Source: Amoebophrya sp. AT5.2 (lineage: Eukaryota; Sar; Dinophyceae; Syndiniales; Amoebophryaceae). Taken from it: 33,871 bases of DNA. The position numbers and the translations under genes are program-made. Of this stretch, positions 25,601 through 33,004 are shown piece by piece. The notes beneath the pieces were generated by a model. It was not told the DNA's origin. It did no database searches and saw only the letters and a list, made by a program, of their open reading frames with translations. Each line of letters opens with the position of its first letter. The first letter of the stretch is position 1. The stretch spans positions 1 to 33,871 of the forward strand of contig RXOD01003972.1 in assembly GCA_005223375.1 (NCBI GenBank). The letters are read 5' to 3'.

Positions 25601-25610
25601 AGGCCGCTAA
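584..25610 (+). CDS. RNF213: Giant RNF213/mysterin-like AAA+ ATPase and RING E3 ubiquitin ligase (3 visible exons)
   Basis: This is one gene in three exons: 584-1624, 1772-14768 and 15028-25610. They join in phase to 8,207 codons including the stop (8,206 residues), against about 5,200 in human RNF213. In the family, a dynein-like AAA+ core is coupled to an E3 module that ubiquitylates targets at lipid droplets and on intracellular bacteria. Visible in order are a disordered N-terminus (residues 1-230), a possible CBM20-like segment (about 245-420), and a long arm. AAA3 follows with Walker A GETGIGKT (3807) and Walker B VLFFDE (3921). AAA4 has Walker A GKPGTSKS (4349) and Walker B VLDE ending at 4425. 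The strongly conserved block after AAA4 starts near 4700, a C3HC4 RING lies at 7150-7194, and a Lys/Ala tail starts near 8018. Family assignment is strong from the AAA4 and post-AAA4 blocks. The extra length is Ala/Ser/Gly/Asp inserts. The 5' end may be incomplete. Confidence 0.9.
1625..1771 (+). other. In-frame intron of 147 nt with no stop codon
   Basis: The donor GTACGT starts at 1625, and the acceptor, a pyrimidine-rich run ending CTCCACAG, finishes at 1771. The length is a multiple of three and the frame stays open, so it reads through as 49 residues rich in His, Leu, Phe and Tyr. Those are unlike the charged, G/C-ending codons on both sides. Removing it joins NIEREV to IDNDELWPRVVYG in phase 0, which restores a continuous beta-rich segment. 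Retention would lengthen the protein without breaking the frame. Confidence 0.8.
12149..12514 (+). other. RNF213: AAA+ module 3: Walker A and Walker B
   Basis: Walker A GETGIGKT lies at 12149-12172 (spliced residues 3807-3814). Walker B VLFFDE is followed by CNTS at 12491-12514, with Asp-Glu for Mg-ATP binding and hydrolysis. Between them is a Ser/Gly-rich insert (about 12300-12345) absent from a compact AAA module. The motif pair and order match AAA3, one of the two nucleotide-hydrolysing modules in the six-unit RNF213 ring. No catalytic residue looks lost. Confidence 0.85.
13775..14160 (+). other. RNF213: AAA+ module 4: Walker A and Walker B
   Basis: Walker A GKPGTSKS lies at 13775-13798 (spliced residues 4349-4356). 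Walker B is AVLDEVGLAEYSDTMALK from 13991, with the catalytic Asp-Glu at 14000-14005. This block is the most conserved part of the RNF213 family, including the GLAE and LHPLLE segments and the downstream GISNWSLDPAKMNR segment (14129-14170), which probably holds the sensor region. It is the strongest single piece of evidence for the family assignment. Confidence 0.92.
14769..15027 (+). other. 259-nt intron joining the two long RNF213-like frames
   Basis: The donor is CAAG|GTCAGAAT at 14769 and the acceptor is CATTCTCACAG ending at 15027. The upstream exon leaves one base (g) and the downstream exon supplies two (ga), giving a GGA glycine codon and continuing directly in the frame of the second ORF. 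The intron contains stops in the upstream frame (TGA at 14783-14785) and is T/C-rich, like the 1625-1771 intron. Proteins on both sides belong to the same family in the correct order. Confidence 0.88.
22437..22571 (+). other. RNF213: C3HC4 RING finger
   Basis: The spacing is C-x2-C-x15-C-x1-H-x2-C-x2-C-x13-C-x2-C, starting with CSICMEEL and ending with CPHC (spliced residues 7150-7194). All eight zinc ligands are present, so two zinc ions should bind. A RING in this place of an RNF213-type protein recruits or supports an E2 enzyme, although in human RNF213 much of the ligase activity is credited to a separate RZ finger. Confidence 0.95.
25041..25260 (+). repeat. Lys/Ala-rich basic tail encoded by degenerate repeats
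   Basis: From 25041 to about 25131 the codons alternate Lys and Ala with occasional Ser, Pro and Gly (like KAKAKAKAKSKAKAKPKAKG). A shorter echo (AKAKVKSKGGRG) lies at about 25220-25260. Composition resembles histone H1-like or nucleic-acid-binding tails. It sits near the C-terminus of the RNF213-like protein, after its last recognisable folded block. It could be a nucleic-acid or acidic-surface binding extension, or simple repeat slippage. Confidence 0.7.
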
Positions 25611-26794
25611 GAAGTGTACTTTTTCTGGACCACGTCGACGTCGAAAATGAAGAATGTCAATGTACGATTACTCCTTGTTGATGAAGTAAACTTTCTTATG
25701 TTGCACGACGTGCAGGTGCACTTGTATTCTTGGTTGGGTCCCGTCGGTTGTAACGATATGGAGATTGCCTGGGCAAAGATCCCCTTCTCAGAAGAAGTTT
25801 CAGACCACTGTAAGTCCTGCTCCTGCTACAAGCAATGTTTCGTTCTCAATTTCCATCATCTCACTTCTAGACGCTTCATTCTAGCTGTGATGAAAGTGAA
25901 TGGATGTAGTTGCTGCTGTTGGTGCGGGTGCCAAAATGGCACGAACGTACAAGCCTGGTCGATCATTTTTCAGTCCTCCACCTTCAAGGAAGGTATAGGA
26001 GGGTAGTTCTAAACTAACATAAACTGTTTCGTCGTCGACCTCGACGTCCAAGCTCGTAGTTTATTGCAAGGACATTCGCAATTGCTACGATGTGGCTGCG
26101 TGGTATGCGGATAGAGCTAGAAATGCTTCACTGAAGATATGATACGTCAAGAAGTTTGCTGTGGCTTGTGCGCCTTACGTTACGGGACCACGAGATGAAG
26201 GATGAGGATAAGTAGTAGATCTAAGAAGTAGTACCGACGTGCTGAATCTGAATCGAATGAAGATGAACTACATGAAGACACATCGATGTCCGTTTCTTTG
26301 ACCACTCAGTCTTTTTCTCAAATCGTTCGAGCTTGCTAGCACGCACTACTAGTTGGTAACTGTCGACCACGTCGTTGTCGTTCTGAGTATAGTGAAAGAT
26401 AAGTACTGGCAGGAGGTGGAGCCTGGTTTTCAACATCGCCGATTCTTGTGATGCCACCGCACATTTTACGATCGTGTGGCGTTCTCTTTGAAGATGAAAA
26501 AGGCCGTGTTGACGACGAGCCGGTCGCCGCTATTGCTTGAGACTCTTGCAAGGTCGTAGACCTAGTCACCGGCGTTCTTCTGAAAAAGAAAAGGTCAAAA
26601 GCAAGATCATTGCTTGTCGCTCCAGTTCTTGAAAAACGAGGAAGTCGTGCTCGTCGTGTGAACTACGCGGTCATATCTTCGTCGACGTGGTCCTGTGCGA
26701 GTGCGAGTGCGTGAATCAACAAAACACACAGGCAGCAAATCAATGCAGTCGTTTCTTCTGAAGAAAATGAAAATGACACCTCCACTCGTCTCTT
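25611..26794. other. Intergenic / 3' region without a convincing gene
   Basis: G+C content is lower than in the exons, and stops are frequent in most frames. A 130-residue open frame at 25614-26006 has Cys-rich, mixed codons unlike the neighbouring exons and is most likely chance. Two small perfect hairpins occur: GTGCCA-AAA-TGGCAC at 25928-25942, and ACCTTC-AAG-GAAGGT near 25980-25995. Either may be a 3'-end structure. No AATAAA-type signal is evident shortly after the stop at 25610. The promoter of the next gene presumably lies here but cannot be located. Confidence 0.5.
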
Positions 26795-27063
26795 TTGCCT
26801 CGCTCGTTTCGAAGCGGCGCGTGCGCCAGCGCCGCATTGGTCCGTGGAACGACGACAACGACAACGACAAGGTTGTCCGCCGAGGACGTCGGAGGAGAGG
26901 ACGTCCACGACCAGCTCATCTCATCACCCAAGCAGCATGGCTTCATCTTTTTCTTGTTGCGAGTAACGCGTCCGGGTCAGGAGAGGCTAGTATTCCGCCA
27001 GGGCGAGAGCGAGACGGCGGGCATGTATGCCCAGATTTTCACCTCCCGGCTCTGTCGGTCGAG
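26795..27063 (+). other. First recognisable exon of the FkbM-like gene (5' boundary uncertain)
   Basis: The frame with codons starting at 26795 is open from just after a TGA at 26774-26776 to 27063. From about 26880, and especially after 26960 (RVTRPGQERLVFRQGESETAGMYAQIF split across the peptide), codons mostly end in G or C, as in the giant gene. The only in-frame ATG is at 27023, so the block probably begins at an acceptor AG of an upstream intron. The exon ends at 27063 with two bases, before GTAATTCAG. A competing longer frame (26695-27261) overlaps it but has weaker codon bias. Confidence 0.5.
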
Positions 27064-30000
27064 GTAATTCAGAAAATCGACGTGCACATGGTGAGCAATG
27101 AACTGCTACCACGGAGCAACGCAGAGCTCAACGAGCTGCTGTCACCAAGCGCAAGTGAAGCGACGTCGAAGTGGAACAGCAACACCAGCGCCAAGCGGTG
27201 CCGATTTTCAGTATTCAAACTCAAAGCTTTACGTTTCCCTCCTTTCCTCGCCTGCCTCTGAAATAGTATGATGAAGATGCGCAAGCGCATGCGCAGATTC
27301 GTTACCATCATGATGAACATCAACATGTCTTCATGTTGTTCAACATGAACATGAATCATGCTCATTGATTCGTGAGTGCTGAGGGAAAGAGTAAGTCGGC
27401 TCGGAAGGCTACTTGTTCAAATTGACACAAGAAAAAACACCACAGTCCGCCGTCCTCCGCTCAAACGCCTCCACCGGCTGCTCCGCGAAGCTTCGTTACC
27501 ACTTACTGGCTTCCCTTCCTGAAGATTGTGCGCTTTCTCGTCCGCGAGAAGGTGCGACACCTCACCGAGGTGTTCTACACGACGCAAGAACAGAATAAAC
27601 ATAAAGACGAGGAGGGCTCCGGGAGCAGCGCGTCCATGCCCTCGGGGAACGTCGAGATGACGGAGGGCATGCGGGCGCTGCACCGGTCCTCGTTCGTGGG
27701 CGAGGCGGTTGTACCGAAGGAAGCGCACGCGTTGTACAAAGTGATGAATTACGAGCAGGCCGAGGGGTTTGCGTTTCACGAGGAAACCAAGCGCTTCTTC
27801 GCGGAGCGGAGCGGCTGCGTCTCGACGGCGGATTTCCTCGTGCTGTACCAGCTTTTGTTGGAATACTGCGCGGCGCACGCTGGGCAGGAAAACGCGTTGC
27901 AGGATGGAGACAGAGGAGCAGAACTAGACGAGGAGGTCGAGCTCGACACGATTGCGCTACTTGAGGCAGAACTAGCCGCGGCCGATGACGACAACGATAT
28001 AATCAGGAGTGGCGCGACGCGGACCAGCAACTTGCAACTGCCGTCGTTCGGGTTGCGGTATTTTATGGCGGGACCAGTTCAGTTGCTGGTAAGTACTCTC
28101 GTCTTCGGGGTCCTCTTACTTCGCTATCGTGTCGGTGGTCCGTCCCGAGAAAGAAAAGAGGCCTGCAATACTAGGAGCGAAGGCGGCCGCTTTGGCTCTC
28201 TGCGGTTGGCAGGGCCAGGGCTGGCACCGTTGCACCCTACAGCTGACAGGCGTAAAGCACCACCCTAGGCGCCCTCTTTTGCCCTACCACTGCCAGGCCC
28301 CGTGGCCATGCTGGCCAATGAATGGCTTGCCATAACCTGCTCCCTCTAGAGTACCCCCCCCAGCATACCCCATAACTCTAGTGCCGCCTGCCTCTAATCC
28401 CCACAATGAAGCATCTCTCCAACGACCCCCCGGCGGTTCTTCAGAGCGCCTTAATCGGCACTCGCCAGCTCTGAGGGAAATCGGAATCGTCGCCAAAGTA
28501 GTTTGGACTCACTATCTCGCGCACCATAAAAAGTACCAGTTGCCTAGCTACTGCTACTTCCAATGATCTGGCCCCACCGACCTTCACATCTCTGCGGCTG
28601 CTGACGTTGCTGATTCCGATCTGGGACGACCTCGCCGACTTCTCCGACTCCGTGTTTCAGGAGGTGATCACTGCGAAGCCCACAACATTAAGGGGCATGT
28701 ACCTAGGCCTCACCGGGAGGTTTATGCAGCGGCAGACGCGTCAGATCCGCGTGTACTTCCCGATGTCGTTTGGGAACTGGTTCGACCACGCGTTCGGCGT
28801 CTCGCTGGTACAGCAACTAAACCCGGACGGAGATGGGGCGGAGGACACGCTGCAGGTAAGCGGGGTGCTCTTGGACGACAAGCAAACGCGCGAAGGCGCG
28901 ATCCGGGACCGGATCAAGACGGATAATTCGATGCCTGGTGGGGTTGCGCGGAGGAAAAGGCTGGAGCTGGCGGGCAGCAGGGCGACGGACGGGCTGCCGC
29001 CCGGATTCACCGCCGACCACCTGCAGTACTACTACCGGGTGCCCGTGCTCGTTTCTGCGCAAGAAGGACCACACGAGCGAGAAGGAGAACAAGAACCTCC
29101 GGCTTCGCATTTCTCCTACGCGAGATTGTTCCAGAACTGGCACCCCATTGCGCAGGTGACCTTGTTCTACTGGTTTCTGAAGCACTGCCTCGCCGTGCTC
29201 GAGAAGGACGTGCAGCTGCCCATGGGGACGTTCTCGCAGACCTACGCACGGCTCGAGGACTGGGCGAATTCAGGGGTGAACTACGAAAAGCTGTCGCAAG
29301 TGCTGGAACAGGGCGAAATGGAGCTGTGGCGGTCGATATACCCGAGCAACGTGAACGCGAGTCCCTTCGGCCTGATGCGGTTGATGGGCGATCGCAAGAT
29401 TAAGGGGAGGATCAACCCATTTGCCTGGGCATTGGTCTGGGGGTGGGCGCCTTGTATTTCCTGTGGTAGTTGGTCTTGTATGATGCCGGCAGTGGGTGGC
29501 CTGTGTTGTCCTGTATTTTGTCTCGTCGTATTTTTTTCGTCTGATATTAATATTTTATCTTGTATTTGGCCTCGTTGATGTGCTCGGTAACGCTAGGGAG
29601 GGAGCTAGCCCCGCAAAGCAGCGGGGATGAGGCGCCAAGAATGGGTCCGCGCATTTTTCTGTGTCGACAGTCGTCTTGTATTTTGTCTTGTATTTTGTCT
29701 CGTATTTGATCGCGACAGAAGCCAAGAAAGCTACACGACAGAAATGCCGCCAAAAATGGGCTTTTCACCCCTCTTCTCTAACAAGAAGTTCCTGGACATC
29801 TGGAGGTTCCTGGCCAAGTTCGGCAAAACCGACTTCGTCTGGGGGCGGTACCTGAACAACGAGAGAGGTCGGGACATCAGCGCGGCTCAGGCTTCGTCCG
29901 CAGCTCCTTCACCCGGAGATGTTGAAGCTGAAGCGGATTCCGGCGTATCTGCTTCCGTCGCCGCTTCCATCCAACAGAGCAGATTGCTCGCGTCCGAAGC

Positions 30001-32329
30001 GTCGTCGGTGAAGCTGCAGCGCGCGTGGTGGCCGCAGGCCACTGCAGATATCTGCGAGTTTCTGTTCGACACAGCTACGGCACTGGTGGCGGAAATCATG
30101 TTCGGTATCCACGACTCGGATAGCTTCCAGCAGGCCTACGATCAGATCCAGCTGCGGCCACCGGTGCGAATCGAGAACGAAATGGAGAACCATCAGAAAG
30201 TCGGGGTCTTTAGTAACCCGGATGACAGCGTGAGCGAGGCGCAGACGAGGTTGCAAGCCGCTTTCTACGCCACACTGGAGAAGCTCGGCATCGACAGCCG
30301 GGCGTTTCGGCAACAAAAGGAGAATGTTGCGGAGTTCGACGACCAAAAAATCGAGGAGCACGAGCAGGGGCAGTTTGAGTTTGTCGCCGTTTTTGATTCT
30401 GGCAGTGCAGAAAGTACCTCCGACGAGGCCGCTCCGCCGTTTGTCTCTCCCTTGTTCGAGTACGTGCTCAACTCCGAGATCGAGCACGAACGGCTCGGAA
30501 AACCGAAACTGTCGGTCGCGACCTGCGGCGAAGCGATCGGGCAAATGGTTGAAACCGACGGGGCCGAAGTGGGGGGCGAAGGGGAGATGGGCACTTCCCT
30601 GGAGCCATTGCAGAGGTTCCGGCTTTCTATGCAGCGGCGTCTGGACCGCGTGGCGCTGGCGGACACACTCTACCGCTGGTGGAGGACGGAATCGGAATCG
30701 AACCGAGCAGAGACGGAGTTTGCCGCTTCGTTGTTTACGTCGAAGAATCCAACCAACCTCTGGGACGATTGCGACCCGGCGCAGTCACTGACGCGGAAAT
30801 TTCTGAACTACGCACAGGACCAGATGGACTCTGTGCTGAGCCGCGTGTTTCAGGTGTTGGATGAGAACGTCAACATTGGCGTCGGTGCTGTAGTCGATGG
30901 GGCTGCCGCACTTGCAGCAGCTGCTGGTGATGGCACGATGAAGCCCCTGAATAAAGGGCGGCGTCGGTTTTACGTCGACGTGGGCATAGGCTTTGCGGGT
31001 GTGGAGCACTACACGCGGTTTCTCCGGACGTTTCTGCCGCACAAGTGGGAGGGATTAATGCTCGACGTGGGGCACAGCAACCCGGCCATCAACTACCAAG
31101 CGGAAATGCTGATGCCCAGCAACGTGGTTTCCCAAGTCTTTCCGCAGTGGCAAGTGCCGCGCGACTTCGACTTCTTGGTACTGCAAATCGACTCCTACAG
31201 CTGGCACGTGCTGCGCAAAATCCTTCTGAGTTCGCAAAGCGTGCGGCGGGCGCGGGTGCGAAAGGAGATTGCGAAGAGAGTGGGAATGGTGTTGGAGGCG
31301 GTTGTCGGTGCTGGTGGAGGCGCGTCGTGTAGTCGGGGAAGAAGTAGTTCATCAGCCGCAGCAGCAGTTGCGACCGGAGGGCGCGACCAAGGCCGCAACG
31401 TCGATGACGTCGAAAAAGAGCAATCCTTCTACTACCCGAAGGTGATTCAGATCGAGCACATTCATAGCTATTTTTGGCCCGACCACATGATCCCCATCGG
31501 ATTGAACCTGATTCCCCGGTTTCACGATCCCCTCCAAGCCAATGCCGGCCGCCGGTTTCGCGAGAGACTCGACGAAGTACGGACCGCGCGCAGGAGCCGA
31601 AGGCGCAACCACAAGGCCCTTGTCGAGGTCGAGAATACACTTGCTGAAAGTGAGCGTGACGGTGACCACGAGCATGAAGATGTAGATGAAGACACGACTA
31701 GCAGAGAGCCGCTGTCGCTCAGCTTCACGCTGGCTAACGACTACGAGGCCCGCGTGGCTGCTCAGATCCAGGGGTACTTTAAGGCGTACATCGCCACCGC
31801 GACCGCGGTGAAGCAGCTCGCCAACGCGTTTGGGTACGACGTGGTCTATTTCGGCTGGTGGAACATGCTGATAGTGGACCGACTGCTCACATCGCGGGTC
31901 GAGCCAGTTCAAAAGTTTGCCCCATCACAATTCGATTCTGAAAGCCTCGGCTCGGTGCTCGATGAAGTCGGCGGAAAAATAAAAAGCATCGGAGGCGGCT
32001 CAAGCTCTTTTTACGGCAGTGGAGAATTTTCCTCTACTGCGTCCTCAGGCCGCTCAGGAAGAGGACGGCAGCATGACCGAGCAACAGCACAAAGAGGAGA
32101 ACAGCCGTTCTGCGACGATTCAAAGGATAATTTCGGGATGACCTCAGAAGCCCGGGCTAAACTGGTAGCCGATCTTGCGGACGAGTTGGTGCAGTCGTCT
32201 CCGGACCCGCTCAACACGTTCGACCCCGAAAAAGTGGCGAAAAAACTGGGGGACCGACTCGGTCTCGCCTCTAGTACTTCTCCGTCTTCTAAAAATGTCA
32301 CTGGTGACGTGTGGACGCACAACTTATAA
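26795..32329 (+). CDS. Multi-exon gene with FkbM-like methyltransferase C-terminal domain (5' end and two junctions unresolved)
   Basis: Exon blocks are about 26795-27063, 27446-28088, about 28541 to 29442 and about 29719 to 32329 (TAA at 32327-32329). The first junction is phase-exact. The last block carries a pattern typical of FkbM-like S-adenosylmethionine-dependent methyltransferases. It contains YVDVGIGFAG (glycine-rich loop, 30971-31000), then KWEGLMLDVGH, PRDFDFLVLQID and PKVIQIEH, and finally an AVKQLANAFGYDVVYFGW segment (about 31800-31860). The earlier exons (YWLPFLKIVRFL, SFGLRYFMAGPVQLL, LLIPIWDDLADFSD) contain hydrophobic helices but match no family I can name. The substrate is unknown. 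That all blocks form one gene is inferred from strand, spacing and codon use; they could be two genes. Confidence 0.6.
27064..27445 (+). other. 382-nt intron with phase-exact junction
   Basis: The donor is TCGAG|GTAATTCAG and the acceptor is AACACCACAG at 27445. The upstream exon leaves two bases (ag) and the downstream exon supplies one (t), making an AGT serine codon that enters the frame of the next open block. The interior carries inverted repeats, for example CAACATG-TCTT-CATGTTG near 27320-27340 and a GCGCAAGCGCATGCGC run near 27280. Confidence 0.65.
27446..28088 (+). other. Second exon of the FkbM-like gene, function unrecognised
   Basis: The exon is open in frame from the acceptor at 27445 to CTG at 28086-28088, directly before a strong GTAAGT donor. 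It encodes a Pro/Ala-rich start, YWLPFLKIVRFLVREKVRHL (hydrophobic then basic), a conserved-looking segment (ALYKVMNYEQAEGFAFHEE), an acidic linker (27900-28000), and SFGLRYFMAGPVQLL at the end. Codon bias matches the other exons. I do not recognise a family. Confidence 0.65.
28089..28540 (+). other. Intron-like gap with C-rich block; acceptor unresolved
   Basis: A consensus GTAAGT donor begins at 28089. The interior is unusually C-rich on the + strand (about 28240-28435) and contains a seven-base inverted pair, TCAGAGC at 28441-28447 and GCTCTGA at 28468-28474. The donor is phase 0, but the AGs nearest the next open block (ending at 28533, 28539 and 28547) fall in the wrong phase. The better-phased AGs upstream lead at once into stop codons. 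A small exon or a non-AG acceptor may exist here. Confidence 0.45.
28541..29442 (+). other. Third open exon block of the FkbM-like gene
   Basis: The block is open in one frame from within 28541-28607 (SLRLLTLLIPIWDDLADFSD) through QIRVYFPMSFGNWFDHAFG, a charged linker near 28880-28960, LFYWFLKHCLAVLE, and ending about GRINPFAWALVWG. Codons are strongly G/C-ending until roughly 29430, after which the reading becomes T-rich and Cys/Ser-rich, indicating the intron start. Likely donors are GT at 29435 (phase 0) or 29443 (phase 2). The function is unknown. Hydrophobic helices suggest membrane contact or a packed helical domain. Confidence 0.6.
29443..29741 (+). other. Probable intron with TTGTATTTTGTC repeats and a GC hairpin
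   Basis: The stretch is T-rich between two coding blocks in the same frame. At 29675-29707 a 12-base unit (CTTGTATTTTGT) repeats about two and a half times, and related copies are scattered at about 29511 and 29555. A perfect stem, CCCCGC-AAAGCA-GCGGGG, lies at 29609-29626. Acceptor AGs are available at 29718 and 29741. Pairing donor 29443 with acceptor 29718 keeps the frame (gg plus a gives GGA); other pairings tested gave stops or wrong phase. The frame itself is open across much of the gap, so a start at an ATG near 29627 or 29744 is an alternative. Confidence 0.45.
29719..32329 (+). other. Last exon: FkbM-like methyltransferase domain
   Basis: The exon encodes about 869 residues ending HNL-stop. 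It opens with SPLFSNKKFLDIWRFLAKFGKTDFVWGRYL, then an Ala/Ser linker and a helical region (about 30000-30860). The methyltransferase-like fold spans about 30960-31880, interrupted by a Gly/Ser-rich insert (31300-31400) and an acidic/basic linker (31560-31720). The SAM loop reads DVGIGFAG. The position after KWEGLMLD, often Glu-Pro in FkbM enzymes, is VGHSNPAIN here, so cofactor binding may differ. A disordered Ser/Gly tail follows from 31985. Confidence 0.65.
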
Positions 32330-32430
32330 AAGCGCTATAAGAATACTGGTTCAAAAACGGCGAATTTTTGGTCAAATTTCACAAAAAAAAGCGATAATTT
32401 TCAACTTTTCTCTAATTTTCAACTTTTCCA
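32330..32430. repeat. AT-rich 3' flank with 16-bp direct repeat
   Basis: Directly downstream of the TAA the sequence turns AT-rich. TAATTTTCAACTTTTC occurs at 32395-32410 and again at 32413-32428, an 18-base period. It may be part of the 3' untranslated region or the left edge of the repeat array that follows. Confidence 0.7.
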
Positions 32431-32824
32431 TTTTTGAAGCAGACCGGCGCGAACGATGAAGGGGAGCCTCCGCGGAGGCCATCGGAGCCGCAACGCGTCA
32501 CGCGCGGACGGCCCCGCGAAGCCTCGCCTTGCTGCACTTCGACGGCCCCTGCCAGCCTGTTGACAGGCTAGCGGAGCCTGATTCTGAAACTTTCAGAACC
32601 GCACTTGTCACGCTCATTTTTAAAGCAGCCCGGAGCGAACGGCGAGGGGACGCCTCCGCGAAAGCCATCGGAGCCGCAATGCGTCGCGCGCGGATGGCCC
32701 CGCGACGCCTTGTCTTGCCACATTTCGACGGTCCCCGCCAGCCTGTTGACAGTCCAGCGGAGCCCTCACGCATGCCGCACCAGTTCCGGTTCTGAAACTT
32801 TCAGAACCGCACCTGTCACGCTCA
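32431..32824. repeat. Imperfect tandem duplication, units of about 186 and 208 bp
   Basis: Unit 1 (32431-32616) and unit 2 (32617-32824) both start with TTTTT(G/A)AAGCAG and share TCCGCG, GCCATCGGAGCCGCAA and CCAGCCTGTTGACAG. Both end with a near-palindrome around TCTGAAACTTTCAGA followed by CCGCAC and TGTCACGCTCA. Unit 2 is longer by an insertion before the palindrome. No open frame is conserved between the units, so they look non-coding. Confidence 0.8.
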
Positions 32825-33004
32825 GCGAGCCGCTCCGAACTATCAGCACACTTGCCCAAGCGCTGGGGGGCGGGGGTCCGATCTGCATTTCTTTGGGGTT
32901 TGGCTACGCAAGTTCTGGCGTCGGCCTAATTCCAAAATCAACGAACAGCGCGCGAAACAAGCCGACTAATTTTACGAGCGTGCGGCGCGTTGCGTTGCGT
33001 TCGC
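32825..33004. other. Spacer between the two repeat families
   Basis: This unique-looking stretch between the arrays has no gene. Open frames here are short and continue from repeats. No structure beyond a G-run at about 32862-32876 was seen. Confidence 0.4.

Larger units (their letters stand above)
15028..25610 (+). other. RNF213: 10.6-kb RNF213-like exon: post-AAA4 block, E3 shell, RING, tail
   Basis: This exon of 10,583 bases ends in TAA at 25608-25610. Codons 15030-15086, upstream of the first internal ATG, are open and in phase with the preceding exon. A highly conserved family block lies at about 15240-15600 (FGSSFANDHEYTNICRAINRVK, then ESIYDALNQYY and YVDLGLGTNR, then PVPLINRLEKHE). 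A long helical E3-shell region with many disordered inserts follows. After it come the RING (22437-22571), a C-terminal helical domain (a recognisable PLAVAFRNSAARSN segment at about 23825-23865) and a basic tail. Confidence 0.87.

Noticed and set aside
25928..25942. GCCAAAATGGC core; its reverse complement, GCCATTTTGGC, matches the centre of the dinoflagellate spliced leader
   Set aside because: The match is only 11 bases, on the minus strand, and is self-complementary, and the flanks do not match. It cannot be used to assign the organism or a trans-splicing relic.
25614..26006. 130-residue open frame right after the RNF213-like stop
   Set aside because: Codon use is unlike the neighbouring exons and Cys-rich low-information sequence dominates. 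It is probably 3' untranslated or intergenic.
26695..27261. 188-residue open frame as a separate gene
   Set aside because: It has weaker third-position bias than the overlapping frame, which ends at a donor and splices in phase. It is Arg-rich and repetitive.
28284..28496. Minus-strand 70-residue frame over the C-rich block
   Set aside because: It is a Gly/Arg-rich product of base bias, with no start context or homology seen.
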